From NCBI GenBank assembly GCA_903904855.1, contig CAIVEH010000119.1, positions 1-64,000 on the forward strand: DNA of 64,000 bases. The letters are read 5' to 3'. Each line of letters begins with the position of its first letter. The stretch's first letter is position 1. Position numbers and translations under genes: made by a program. The notes under the pieces are model-generated. The model worked only from the letters and a program-made list of their open reading frames with translations. It was not told the DNA's origin and made no database searches. The stretch is from an uncultured Bacteroidota bacterium. Its GTDB lineage: Bacteria; Bacteroidota; Bacteroidia; Chitinophagales; Chitinophagaceae. Positions 27,901 through 36,735 of this stretch are shown here, in pieces.

Positions 27901-29379
27901 CTGAATTGGCAGCGTATAAGATGAGCAGCTGAATGCTGGTGCACATCCTGTTGAGCTCCAGCTGGCATACAAACCAAAAGACCAGAAGGATACAGTCGTC
28001 ATAGCGCAAACTGCACCGGTTATCAAGCCGGTACCAGTCCAGCTTGAGCAACGCATAGGTGACGACTCGCACATACCATTAATGGCAAAAGATGGATTAA
28101 CCTGTATATTCATTGCACCGGTTATTGCAGTATAGGAATAGGTAAGTACAATATCAGAAATTGTAGCTGCGGCCGGTATTGAAACATAGTTTGTGGTTTC
28201 ACAATAGGACGTACCTGATACAGAGTAAGTAAAACCGCTTGGCGCGGATGTTCCAATTACGAGCGGGTCTATAATGATTGGATAAGATGTACCAGCTTTA
28301 TTTAATAATGAACCAGGCACTATGATATCCAAAGAGTTATTATTTTGTGTTACATAGTTAAGATCTGAAGTAGTGGCTTTCCGATCATTCTGTTCAAAAG
28401 CAATTGCCTTCTGTGTCTGGTAAACCGGATTACCTGCATTGTCTGATAAAGTAATTGATCCTGCAAATGGCTGACTGCCATTAGTTTCAATACTAAGCCC
28501 GCTGCCAGGTTGTATATGGTCGCGGATTATCAGCTGGCCACCGGCATAAGTTGGCATTGCATGATTTACAACGAAGTCGGTATTGACACTGTTATATCCG
28601 ATGGCTATCTGCATATCTATTCCCGGCCATATATTATTCACCTGCATTCCATCATCTCCTCTTATGAAATTGTTCCAGTTGGCCTTGCCCAAAGAAGTTT
28701 CAGCGCCATCGGGTTGTATATAGATAAGCTCGAGGTTACGGTTATAAGTAAAATTACCTGCATCAGACGACAAGGTCAGGCTCCCTTCATGAGTGTCAAC
28801 CGATACATTGATGCTTCGGCCTACAGTTGCATAAACTCCAGCCTTTGACGAAGATGGTTCCAGGTGGTTATTGATACTGCGCCATTTGCCATTCGCATCT
28901 TTATAATGTATAGGGCTGCTGCCGGATTGCAGGTAAAAGTGATTGGACTGCGTTCCTTCTTTCACAAAATACTTTTGGGTCTCAGTACGTTTATTCAGCA
29001 ATTCATAACAACTGGTACAGGGCGCATCCGGATATAGTACCCCGAGTTCAGGGTCATTTTCATATCCTTTGTTGTTTTGGGCTACCTCCGGGTTACGGTT
29101 AAAAGAAACCTGAGAAAAGGAACTGTAATTATTTTCCGTTTTTTCTGACGATCCGGGTTGCCGCATACCTGGGTGTTTCGGTATTGATGGCCGGGTGATA
29201 GCTACATCTGAAGAACCGGATACAGTTTTATCTGTTCTTAGCCATGCAGAAGAATTCCCTGGCGCCATTATTGCAGAGCAGGCCTGGATTGGAAGAACAG
29301 GGTTACTCTGCTGAGCCCATGACTGGACAGTACATAAAGCAATTGCAATTGCACTTAGGATAATTACAGGTTTTTTCAT
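24919..29379 (-). CDS. Large T9SS surface protein with Ig-like and NHL repeats
   Basis: The best start is MKKPVIILSAIAIALCTVQS (signal peptide, cut near SWAQ-Q); the track's upstream ATG adds 13 residues. The N-terminal ~370 residues are a beta-rich region. About residues 540-850 hold Ig-like (Big_2-type) repeats of the pattern GGTWSSVSPGIATVGTGG followed by VSAGTAVISYT. Residues ~855-1180 hold five NHL-type units (ITFDGAGNMYFVDGTNSVVR, ADHFGNVYIADNANRRVRKV) predicting a beta-propeller. More Ig repeats follow. The end (GFYLYPNPNPGRFTISFLS ... LNLAPGVYFVTAATAQKSYT) is a type A T9SS sorting domain. Likely an exposed adhesin or sugar-binding protein. Confidence 0.9.
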   Translation of the reverse strand: MKKPVIILSAIAIALCTVQSWAQQSNPVLPIQACSAIMAPGNSSAWLRTDKTVSGSSDVAITRPSIPKHPGMRQPGSSEKTENNYSSFSQVSFNRNPEVAQNNKGYENDPELGVLYPDAPCTSCYELLNKRTETQKYFVKEGTQSNHFYLQSGSSPIHYKDANGKWRSINNHLEPSSSKAGVYATVGRSINVSVDTHEGSLTLSSDAGNFTYNRNLELIYIQPDGAETSLGKANWNNFIRGDDGMQVNNIWPGIDMQIAIGYNSVNTDFVVNHAMPTYAGGQLIIRDHIQPGSGLSIETNGSQPFAGSITLSDNAGNPVYQTQKAIAFEQNDRKATTSDLNYVTQNNNSLDIIVPGSLLNKAGTSYPIIIDPLVIGTSAPSGFTYSVSGTSYCETTNYVSIPAAATISDIVLTYSYTAITGAMNIQVNPSFAINGMCESSPMRCSSWTGTGLITGAVCAMTTVSFWSFGLYASWSSTGCAPAFSCSSYTLPIQLRASQWVTSSPSCSQTVVATHTPFTVDIEGTLSGSTPTISPTGPDTFCVGTTHTFSGSPAGGSWISSAPATATVSGSGLVSSVAAGSAVISYSYTGTCGTLYATSAVTNVVTPTVNAITGGTTSFCQGSTTTLTETATGGTWSSVSPGIATVGTGGIVTGVSAGTAVISYTKTNVCSTVAASKTVTVNALPAIGAITGLTGICVGTTTPYTDAVPGGTWTSGTPAVATVGSSSGSVHGVAAGTSIITYTTTNASCAARVTLPVTVSVTASAGPITGPISVCEGNTITLTGASPGGIWHTSDTLGAYIDTLTGKITGVWNGTYTITYTVSNACATTSATVSVTVGYMDEYHNLIATVAGEGISGSFGDGGLATDAQITDIWGITFDGAGNMYFVDGTNSVVRKVDASGVISLFAGYYGSPAWSAGDGGPAVSASLYGPSGIACDAAGNIYIGEYPNGNIRKVNGSGIITLFANIPSSNPRELSIDPSGNVYVTDERNARVWKIDPSGTVTPFAGTSVSGFSGDGGLATLAQLDTPTGVAADHFGNVYIADNANRRVRKVNSSGIISTVAGNGLGGYFGDNGQATNAGMIPSSLSTDAAGNVYVGEYAWSTVRKINVSNGTITRVAGIGYPTYSGDGMLALNAHVNPNCIAIDPAHHLYIGEYTNYRIRKVVNFLDASISGMANLCRGVTIPFSDTYPGGSWSSSDPSVASVDFSGNVNPISAGSATITYMLAGTCDTEYTTLTVTVNTLASPGTITGPGTVCATAAITLSDPATTGTWISSDPAVATVDGSGNVSGIAGGTAVISYDVNNLCGDSVATKIVTVNPAPDAGTITGASSVLCLDSTLSLTDTSSGGTGTWGSASSNVTVTGGTVTAVNMGLDTVTYSVTNSCGTAIARYPIIVNGCNVGVNPLSRNNTGFYLYPNPNPGRFTISFLSDISESADVVINNVVGERVKEFRITTNKDAELVLNLAPGVYFVTAATAQKSYTTKLIITE

Positions 29380-29602
29380 TAACATAATTTTTATGTGAAA
29401 AGTTATTTTCAGGACCAAAATTAAAGCAGAGCACCCAATAAATAAAATAAATCTTACATTGTTTATTCGGTCTAATACCTTACTAAGGACCTTTTACTAA
29501 TTGGTATTTTGACAGTGCAACTTAACTGCTGATTTATTTTTGTATAACTATTTCGCCGGATAATGTAGTTTTGTACTGCATCCTGTTTTATTCTGATTTT
29601 CC

Positions 29603-30076
29603 ATGCGCACTTTTTGTTTTTTGTTTTTTGTTTTTTGTTTTTTGATTAGTGGTTGCCTCCCTGCGCCCTATTTTCAGAAGGAGGCTTCCATACCTCAGTA
29701 TGCCTGGGCTTATAATTATAAACCTGCCTTTACTTTCGATATCACAGATACCACTGCTATATACCAGTCTTATTTTCTCATCCGCCATACCCAATCTTAC
29801 CCATACTGCAATATATGGATGTGGGTATACGTAAAAACTCCCGGTGACTCTATCCCTAAAAAAGAAAGAGTGAATATTACACTTGCTGAAAACAGCGGAA
29901 AATGGCTGGGCCGGGGTATGGGCGAAATCTATGAGCAACGTATGAAGGTTGATTTCAGCGACTCCATCAGGTTTCATAAGGCAGGTACCTATACTGTATC
30001 TATGGAGCAGAATATGCGTATCAACCCGCTGCCTGAGGTACTGAATGTGGGCTTCAGATTGGAGAAGAAGGGCTAG
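29603..30076 (+). CDS. gldH: Gliding motility lipoprotein GldH
   Basis: A 157-residue lipoprotein. The signal region FCFLFFVFCFLISGC ends in a lipobox with Cys18. The mature part shows the GldH pattern: Y-rich start (QYAWAYNYKPAFTFDITDTT), YPYCNIWMWVYVKTPGDS, GKWLGRGMGEIYEQRMKVDF and AGTYTVSMEQNMRINPLPEV. GldH is one of the outer-membrane-associated Gld proteins needed for gliding and for T9SS-dependent secretion in Flavobacterium. The signal peptide is encoded by a heptanucleotide repeat (see separate feature). It lies next to the large T9SS substrate but on the opposite strand. The minus-strand ORF 29588-30112 is a shadow. Confidence 0.85.
   Translation: MRTFCFLFFVFCFLISGCLPAPYFQKEASIPQYAWAYNYKPAFTFDITDTTAIYQSYFLIRHTQSYPYCNIWMWVYVKTPGDSIPKKERVNITLAENSGKWLGRGMGEIYEQRMKVDFSDSIRFHKAGTYTVSMEQNMRINPLPEVLNVGFRLEKKG
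29611..29644 (+). repeat. Heptanucleotide tandem repeat (TTTTTTG) inside gldH
   Basis: One TTTTTG followed by four exact TTTTTTG units encode most of the GldH signal peptide. The unit length is not a multiple of three, so gain or loss of one unit shifts the reading frame. Confidence 0.9.
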
Positions 30077-30230
30077 CGGCATATGGTCTTGAAATATAAA
30101 GTCTTCCATCAATGGCTGGTTCCAGAAAAATCAGCAAATTCTGCAATTGCTGGTTTTGAAGTTATTTCTATTTGTTAATAATGTTTTATTACCTGCAACT
30201 TTTGCCTATATCTCAGTATCTTGCCCTGGT

Positions 30231-31004
30231 ATGTTTTCCAGATTTTTTAAGCGGGGCAAAAAGGAAGAAGATGAATACGGAAGTCAGGTAATTCCAGCTA
30301 ATGCCAACTGGGGTTTCCTGGGTGCCGACATGCATTCGCACCTCGTACCAGGAATAGACGACGGGGCCAAAACAATGCAGGAATCGATAACCCTTGTCCG
30401 TAACCTTGCAGATATGGGTTTCAAAACCATCATTACTACCCCGCACACAATGATTGATTTTTACCCCAATACCACACAGTCTATACAAAACGGGCTTAAT
30501 GACCTGCAACACGCTGTTAATGAACAAAAGATTCCGGTTTCAATAAAAGCAGCTTCTGAATATTATATTGATGAGCATTTCATTCAGCTGATCGATACTA
30601 CGCCATTGCTCACTATTTATAATAATGAGGTACTGGTAGAATTTTCCATGCTTTATGAGCCACCTATGCTGTTTGATGTTATTTACAAAATGCAGGTGGC
30701 AGGATACAAACCGGTTATTGCCCATCCCGAGCGGTACCTGTTCTTTCATAAGCAATTCCGTAAATACAGTGAATTAAAGGACCGGGGATGCCTGCTGCAG
30801 CTTAATATGCTCTCAGTATGCGGGTATTATGGCCGTAATATAAAGGCTATTGCTGATGAACTTTTATCGAAAAACCTGTATGATTACTGCGGCAGTGATA
30901 TGCATCACGAAAAACATGCTGCGGCTCTCAAGGCTATGGCTGGCACCAAAGATTACCATATCTTTGCAAACTATCCTTTTTTAAATCCAAGATTGTGTTT
31001 TTAA
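30231..31004 (+). CDS. CpsB/CapC/YwqE-type PHP-domain tyrosine-protein phosphatase
   Basis: A PHP-fold metal enzyme: ADMHSHLVPGIDDGAKTMQE (metal His/Asp cluster), TPHTMIDFYPN, AASEYYIDEHF, VIAHPERYLFF and YCGSDMHHEKH. These are the metal ligands of the manganese-dependent phosphatases that dephosphorylate bacterial tyrosine kinases. The cognate kinase (Wzc type, 33316-35757) is in the same cluster, so the pair probably controls polysaccharide export. Start: the track ORF begins at 30147, but MFSRFFKRGKKEEDE at 30231 fits the family. 257 residues. Confidence 0.9.
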   Translation: MFSRFFKRGKKEEDEYGSQVIPANANWGFLGADMHSHLVPGIDDGAKTMQESITLVRNLADMGFKTIITTPHTMIDFYPNTTQSIQNGLNDLQHAVNEQKIPVSIKAASEYYIDEHFIQLIDTTPLLTIYNNEVLVEFSMLYEPPMLFDVIYKMQVAGYKPVIAHPERYLFFHKQFRKYSELKDRGCLLQLNMLSVCGYYGRNIKAIADELLSKNLYDYCGSDMHHEKHAAALKAMAGTKDYHIFANYPFLNPRLCF

Positions 31005-31103
31005 GTTGCAGGAAACCTGAATAATAGTGCTGTACCTAAGAACATGTAAAAGTAAATTTTACTCAATAATATTATTATTTGTATTAATTGTTTTTTAGGT
31101 TTC

Positions 31104-32402
31104 ATGGAACAATCAAAATATTATATTTCAGTTATAGGGCTCGGTTATGTTGGCTTGCCGCTGGCTGTGGAGTTCAGCAAGTATTTTCCGGTTATTGGTT
31201 TTGATATCAATTCAAAAAGGATAAAGGAACTGCATAATGGCCATGATTCCACCCTGGAGGTAGACGATGATCTGATGGCAAAAGTTATCATGAATCATGC
31301 ACCTACTTTTGGCGAAATTGGCTTGTATTGCACAGATAATATGCAGCATCTGGGCAATTGCACTGTTTTCATAATTACTGTTCCTACCCCGGTTGACAAA
31401 AATAACAGGCCTGACCTTACCCCTCTTTATAAGGCAAGTGAAACTGTAGGCAAAGCACTGAAAAAAGGCGATATTGTAGTTTATGAATCAACCGTGTATC
31501 CGGGTGTTACAGAAGATGAATGCGTGCCTGTATTGGCACGGTTTTCGGGGCTTAAGTTTAATGAAGATTTTTTCTGTGGCTATTCACCCGAAAGGATCAA
31601 CCCGGGTGATAAGTTGCATACTGTATCGAAAATTAAAAAAATAACTTCTGGTTCTACACCTGAAACCGCTGATAAAGTAGATGAATTGTATCGTTCGGTA
31701 ATTACCGCCGGAACACACAAAGCGCCTAGCATTAAAGTTGCAGAGGCAGCTAAGGTTATTGAAAACTCTCAAAGGGATATCAATATTGCATTTGTAAATG
31801 AACTGGCGAAGATTTTTAACAGGTTGGGTATAGATACCCATGATGTGCTGGAAGCATCTGCAACTAAATGGAATTTCCTTCCATTTAAACCCGGTTTAGT
31901 AGGCGGACATTGTATTGGGGTCGACCCTTACTACCTGGCACAGAAAGCGCAGGAGTCGGGTTACCACCCTGAAATCATACTGGCCGGTCGCCGGCTGAAT
32001 GATGGTATGGGCGAATATATTGCAGGTGAAGTAGTGAAACTCATGATAAAAAATGATGTCGCAGTAAAAGGTGCTGATATTCTGATACTTGGAATTACAT
32101 TTAAAGAAAACTGCCCGGATGTACGAAATACCAGGGTGGTTGATATCATAAGTGAACTCAAATCCTATGGAGTGAATGTAACCATTTACGACCCATGGGC
32201 AAAACCTGAAGATGTAAAACACGAATATAGTATTGATATTATTTCTTCGCTTCCTGAAGGAAAACTTTTTGATTCACTTGTATTAGCAGTTGCCCACAGA
32301 GAATTTTTAACTGCCGACTGGAAAAAAATGGTAAAAAAGAATGGAATAGTATATGATGTTAAGGGTTGTCTTGAAAAAGGAATGATCAGCGCAAGGCTAT
32401 AA
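31104..32402 (+). CDS. TviB/WbpA-type nucleotide-sugar dehydrogenase
   Basis: A 432-residue UDP-sugar 6-dehydrogenase. NAD site: [20 protein letters not shown]. Central domain: [19 protein letters not shown] and [16 protein letters not shown]. Substrate and active site: catalytic Cys in [21 protein letters not shown]-terminal domain: [20 protein letters not shown]. The closest pattern is the UDP-N-acetyl-galactosamine/glucosamine dehydrogenase group (TviB, WbpO/WbpA), which supplies uronic acid precursors for capsules and O-antigens. Position between the phosphatase and Wza fits that role. The exact hexosamine substrate is uncertain. Confidence 0.92.
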   Translation: MEQSKYYISVIGLGYVGLPLAVEFSKYFPVIGFDINSKRIKELHNGHDSTLEVDDDLMAKVIMNHAPTFGEIGLYCTDNMQHLGNCTVFIITVPTPVDKNNRPDLTPLYKASETVGKALKKGDIVVYESTVYPGVTEDECVPVLARFSGLKFNEDFFCGYSPERINPGDKLHTVSKIKKITSGSTPETADKVDELYRSVITAGTHKAPSIKVAEAAKVIENSQRDINIAFVNELAKIFNRLGIDTHDVLEASATKWNFLPFKPGLVGGHCIGVDPYYLAQKAQESGYHPEIILAGRRLNDGMGEYIAGEVVKLMIKNDVAVKGADILILGITFKENCPDVRNTRVVDIISELKSYGVNVTIYDPWAKPEDVKHEYSIDIISSLPEGKLFDSLVLAVAHREFLTADWKKMVKKNGIVYDVKGCLEKGMISARL

Positions 32403-32501
32403 TACTTCATTTCTTATTTATATTGGTTGGTTGCAGGTCAAGCACTCTGTTTCACTTTATTTTCTACTGGTTTTAAACTAATTTTGATAAAATTTTAAAA
32501 A

Positions 32502-33308
32502 ATGTCTGAATACTATAATAGAAGTTATACAGGTTTTCTGCTATTACTAATGCTGACCGCCAGTATGATATTCAATTCCTGCGTATCAATAAAGAAATAT
32601 GTTTATTTTAAGGATTTGCCCGATACTTCTTCAAAAAATATTGTTATTGAGCCGATTACACCATATGTAGATCCTAAAATAGAACCTGCTGATATATTAT
32701 CAATCACTGTTCAGCCAATGCTCAAAAATCTTGTTTCAGGTAATGATAATAATCAGGATGGTGGTAATACTGCCAAAATTGGGGGGCAGGCAAATCTTTT
32801 CCCGGTTGACAAAAATGGCTATATTGAGTATTCCCTGATAGGAAGACTAAAGGTTGCTGGTCTTTCGACAAGTGAAGCACGGGAACTTATTCGCGAAAAA
32901 TCTTTGTATTATTATAAAGATCCGGTAGTAAATGTACGCATAACTAATTTTCAAATAACTATTTTGGGTGACGTTAATAAACCCGGGAGATATACTTCTG
33001 AAAGTGAAAAAATGTCAATTGTGGATGCTATTGCTGAATCTGGTGATTTGCTTACTTCAGCAAAACGGGACAATATATTATTAATCAGATCTGAGGCAGA
33101 TCAGAAAATTTATTCACGGTTTGATCTTACCAACACAAAAATATTTAATAACCCCTATTATTATCTTAAACAGCATGACATAATTTACGTAGAACCCAAC
33201 AAATATAAGGTTCAGGGTAGCGACCAGAGTTTCATCCGCAATTTGGGAATATTATCGTCACTAATTTCTATAGCGTCATTGTTATTGGTTTACAAAAGCA
33301 TTAAATAA
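32502..33308 (+). CDS. Wza-like polysaccharide export lipoprotein
   Basis: The lipoprotein signal LLLLMLTASMIFNSC ends at Cys27. The Poly_export domain follows (YVDPKIEPADILSITVQPML) with an insertion unlike E. coli Wza (GNDNNQDGGNTAKIGGQ). Then come two SLBB-type units (VDKNGYIEYSLIGRLKVAGL and ITILGDVNKPGRYTSESEKM). A final helix LGILSSLISIASLLLVY suggests a C-terminal membrane anchor or barrel helix. It forms the outer-membrane export channel and is followed 7 nt later by the Wzc-type kinase. 268 residues. Confidence 0.92.
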   Translation: MSEYYNRSYTGFLLLLMLTASMIFNSCVSIKKYVYFKDLPDTSSKNIVIEPITPYVDPKIEPADILSITVQPMLKNLVSGNDNNQDGGNTAKIGGQANLFPVDKNGYIEYSLIGRLKVAGLSTSEARELIREKSLYYYKDPVVNVRITNFQITILGDVNKPGRYTSESEKMSIVDAIAESGDLLTSAKRDNILLIRSEADQKIYSRFDLTNTKIFNNPYYYLKQHDIIYVEPNKYKVQGSDQSFIRNLGILSSLISIASLLLVYKSIK

Positions 33309-33315
33309 TTACTGA

Positions 33316-35757
33316 ATGGAAAATGTTACTCCAAAAAATCCCGGAGAAATAGAAAAACCAAAGTCTGAAGAAATAAGTTCATTTAATTTAAAATGGCTGG
33401 TATCCACAATTCTGGCTATCTGGCCATGGCTGCTTGGCAGTTTGATTATTTCTTTAATTGTAGGTAATTTATATTTAAGGTATGCAACTCCTGTATTCAG
33501 ATCAACTGCTGAATTACTGATCATTGACTCGAAAAAAGGAACCGGCCAGGGTGAAGATGTATTAAAAGTTATTGGACTTAGTAATACTTCTATTAATATT
33601 GAAAATGAAATTGAATTGTTGAGGAGCCGCACTACAATGAGCAAAGTGGTTAAACGCCTGCATCTCAACATTTTCTATTCAATTGTCGGCCGATTTAAAA
33701 CTACTGATATATACGCTAATAAACCGTTTGAATTCATTATTGCCGATACCGCTGATGGCTATTTTAACTGTAAAGTTGATAACCTGACTAACAATGGATT
33801 CAGGCTGGTAGACCAAAAGGGTAAAGTAGTTAATGGCAAATGGGGTGATACACTCAACCTTGAATCTTTTGGTAATGTAATATTAAAAAAAGGTTTTGCA
33901 GGGGTGCCACCCAAGCTACAATTTACAGTAGCGGTAAGCCCGGTTATTGAAGTTGCCAAAAATTATATGTATTCCGTCGATGTTATCCTTCCCTCAAAGG
34001 CTGGCAGTTTTATTACACTTTCGATGCAGGATAATATACCTGAGCGGTCCATTGAAATTATCAATGAACTGATGAATATCTATATGGGCAATAATGTTGA
34101 TAGTAAAAACCGAATGTGGGACAGCACTATTAGCTTTATTAAACAAAGACTCGATACCGTGCTTGAAAAATTGAACACTGTGGAAAGTAACATTCTTCTC
34201 TATAAGCAAAAGCATAAAATTGCTGATATGAGTGCCCAGTCTTCCCACCTCATCAGTGCCGATGCATCGACTGAAGAAAAATTGCAGAATGCTGATATGG
34301 ATATGGAGATAATGAGAGCTGTCAGCCAATCACTGATAAACAATACTGATGATAAGCCAATTACATTACCCGCATCACTTATGGCAAATGCGGGTCTGGC
34401 TGAACTGATCAACAAATTAAATGCCCTGCAGAACACTATTGATAATGACCTGATTTCCCTGACTGAAAACAACCCTATTATCCTGACTTTAAAGGAGCAG
34501 AAAAAGAAGATGAAAAGGGATATCATCCAGTCTCTTGTAGCTACTGAAAAAGAAATTGAAGCAAAGAATAAAAAAATTAAAGAGCAACTCGGAGTGATTA
34601 GTGGTGGAATCAGGCAGGTGCCTTTGGTGGAAAAAGATTATATGGATTACAACCGCCTGATGAAAATTCATGAGGAGATGTATATTTTTCTGTTGAAAAA
34701 ACTCGAAGAAACACTCATACAGCGTGCTGCCACTGTTCCGGATGCTGCTATTATCGACCCGGCAATAACGATGGGGGCAGTCGCTCCAAATCATTCCAGG
34801 GCATTTATGATGTCTGTTATTTTCGGTCTTGCAATTCCATTTGGCATTATTCTCCTGCGCAGGGGGTTGAACATTAAAATTATCAGTAAGAGCGATATTA
34901 CTAAAGTAACCACCATCCCTGTTATTGGTGAAATAGGTAATAGTTTTGACAGTGAAGCGATTGCCGTTAAGAAAAACAGCAGAACAATTATTGCCGAGCA
35001 ATTCAGGGCTTTGCGTACCAATCTGCAATATATGCTTACCGACAAGAATGATAAGGTAATAATGATTACTTCAAGTATGAGTGGTGAGGGTAAATCCTTT
35101 ATTGCAGTTAATCTGTCGCTTACATTGGCTATGGCTGGTAAAAAAGTGGTTTTGATGGAACTTGACCTGAGAAAACCAAAAATTTCCAAAACCCTGAATC
35201 TTGATAACAGTATTGGTTTTTCCAGTTATTCAATTGGCAAGGCTACTTATGAAGATCTGATTGTGCCATCCGGGCTTGAAAACAATTTATTTATTATCCC
35301 ATCCGGCCCTGTTCCTCCAAATCCGGCTGAACTGATTCTGCTTCAAAAAACAGAAGATTTGTTTAAAAGGCTGAAGGAAGAATTTGATTATATAATTGTT
35401 GATACATCCCCTGTTGGACTGGTAACAGATGCCCAACTCATTAATAGATATGCTGATATATCTCTTTACATTGTCAGGCAGGGTTATACCTACAAGCAAC
35501 AGTTAAATATACCAAATGAACTGTTTTACAGCGGCAAAATTAAACGCATGAGCTTTATTGTAAATGATGTTGTTGCTAATCGTGGATTTGCTTATGGCTA
35601 TGGGTATGACGAAGGATACGGGTACAGTAATGGCTATGGGTATGGGTACGGTTATGGATACGGTTATGGTAATAGTTCCTATGGCAATGGTTATTATGTA
35701 GACGCTAAAAAGAAAGGAATCGCAAGCTGGTTTAAAGCCAGCAAGAAGAGTAAGTAA
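33316..35757 (+). CDS. Wzc-type tyrosine autokinase / polysaccharide co-polymerase
   Basis: An 813-residue inner-membrane protein. Membrane helix 1 is WPWLLGSLIISLIVGNLYL, then a Wzz domain (YATPVFRSTAELLIIDSKKG), a long coiled-coil stretch and membrane helix 2 (RAFMMSVIFGLAIPFGIILL). The cytoplasmic BY-kinase has Walker A SSMSGEGKSFIAVNLS, Walker A' LMELDLRKPKIS and Walker B DYIIVDTSPVGLVTDAQL. The C-terminal tail is a Tyr/Gly array (YGYGYDEGYGYSNGYGYGYG and more), the autophosphorylation cluster that controls oligomer state. The cognate phosphatase is the CpsB-like gene upstream. Confidence 0.95.
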   Translation: MENVTPKNPGEIEKPKSEEISSFNLKWLVSTILAIWPWLLGSLIISLIVGNLYLRYATPVFRSTAELLIIDSKKGTGQGEDVLKVIGLSNTSINIENEIELLRSRTTMSKVVKRLHLNIFYSIVGRFKTTDIYANKPFEFIIADTADGYFNCKVDNLTNNGFRLVDQKGKVVNGKWGDTLNLESFGNVILKKGFAGVPPKLQFTVAVSPVIEVAKNYMYSVDVILPSKAGSFITLSMQDNIPERSIEIINELMNIYMGNNVDSKNRMWDSTISFIKQRLDTVLEKLNTVESNILLYKQKHKIADMSAQSSHLISADASTEEKLQNADMDMEIMRAVSQSLINNTDDKPITLPASLMANAGLAELINKLNALQNTIDNDLISLTENNPIILTLKEQKKKMKRDIIQSLVATEKEIEAKNKKIKEQLGVISGGIRQVPLVEKDYMDYNRLMKIHEEMYIFLLKKLEETLIQRAATVPDAAIIDPAITMGAVAPNHSRAFMMSVIFGLAIPFGIILLRRGLNIKIISKSDITKVTTIPVIGEIGNSFDSEAIAVKKNSRTIIAEQFRALRTNLQYMLTDKNDKVIMITSSMSGEGKSFIAVNLSLTLAMAGKKVVLMELDLRKPKISKTLNLDNSIGFSSYSIGKATYEDLIVPSGLENNLFIIPSGPVPPNPAELILLQKTEDLFKRLKEEFDYIIVDTSPVGLVTDAQLINRYADISLYIVRQGYTYKQQLNIPNELFYSGKIKRMSFIVNDVVANRGFAYGYGYDEGYGYSNGYGYGYGYGYGYGNSSYGNGYYVDAKKKGIASWFKASKKSK

Positions 35758-35801
35758 ACAAATTATTGCTATAACAGATTCCCCCGAAGCAGAAGGTAAC
35801 T

Positions 35802-36665
35802 ATGTCTGATCAAACTTTAAATAATGATAAGTGGGATATTAATATTTCATCTGGCCGTGGCTATATGGATATTAATGCAAAGGAAATCTGGCGTTACCGT
35901 GACCTACTAATGATGTTCGTTAAGAAAGACATCATAACTGTTTATAAGCAAACCATACTCGGCCCCATTTGGTTTGTAGTACAGCCCATTCTTACATCCT
36001 TCATGTTCCTCTTTATATTCTCGGGTATCGCCAAAATTCCTACTGGGGAAGGTATACCGCCGTTACTTTTTTATATGGCTGGAACCATTTTATGGAATTA
36101 CTTTGCTGACACACTCAATGTTACTTCCAAAACATTTACAGAAAATGCATCAATTTTCGGTAAGGTGTATTTTCCCAGAATTTTACTGCCACTCTCCAAG
36201 GTGGTATCCGGCCTAATAAAATTCTTGATTCAATTTGCTTTGTTTGCAGTTATCCTGCTTTATTTTATTTTCATTCAAAAATCTGTAACTCCCAACTGGT
36301 ATATTCTGCTGACACCAGTATGGTTAATGGTTGTAGTATTGATGAGCCTCGGTTTTGGTATCCTCATTACATCTCTTACTACCAAGTACCGCGACCTGAC
36401 CTTTCTTATTGCATTTGGGGTGCAGCTGGGCATGTATGCCACCCCTGTGATCTATCCTTTATCGCAGGTGCAAGGCTGGAAAAGAACGTTTGTACTGCTC
36501 AATCCGCTTACATCTTTATTCGAAGCCTTTAAGTACGGCTTTTTAGGGCAGGGATCAATCAATGTAATGGGTCTTATTTACAGCATAGTTTTTACCCTGA
36601 TTCTGCTGTTAAGTGGCATTATTATTTTCAACAAGGTTGAAAAACGTTTTATTGATACCGTTTAG
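35802..36665 (+). CDS. Wzm-type ABC transporter permease for polysaccharide export
   Basis: A 287-residue ABC-2-type permease. The N terminus has an amphipathic ELWRYRDLL-like segment (AKEIWRYRDLLMMFVKKDII). KQTILGPIWFVVQPILTSF is the family signature, followed by about six membrane helices (e.g. FLIQFALFAVILLYFIFI and LMVVVLMSLGFGILITSL) and VQLGMYATPVIYPLS. Wzm pairs with an ATPase (Wzt) to export O-antigen or capsule. No Wzt gene follows; the next gene is a convergent serine hydrolase, so the ATPase must lie elsewhere. Confidence 0.92.
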   Translation: MSDQTLNNDKWDINISSGRGYMDINAKEIWRYRDLLMMFVKKDIITVYKQTILGPIWFVVQPILTSFMFLFIFSGIAKIPTGEGIPPLLFYMAGTILWNYFADTLNVTSKTFTENASIFGKVYFPRILLPLSKVVSGLIKFLIQFALFAVILLYFIFIQKSVTPNWYILLTPVWLMVVVLMSLGFGILITSLTTKYRDLTFLIAFGVQLGMYATPVIYPLSQVQGWKRTFVLLNPLTSLFEAFKYGFLGQGSINVMGLIYSIVFTLILLLSGIIIFNKVEKRFIDTV

Positions 36666-36735
36666 TTTTTTAAACCTCAATAATTAATAAATGACTTGAG
36701 GATCATCGGGTTGATCTTTGATACACTATAAAAGC

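Noticed and set aside
29588-30112. Minus-strand 174-aa ORF
   Set aside because: Antisense of gldH, whose plus-strand product has a lipobox and conserved motifs.
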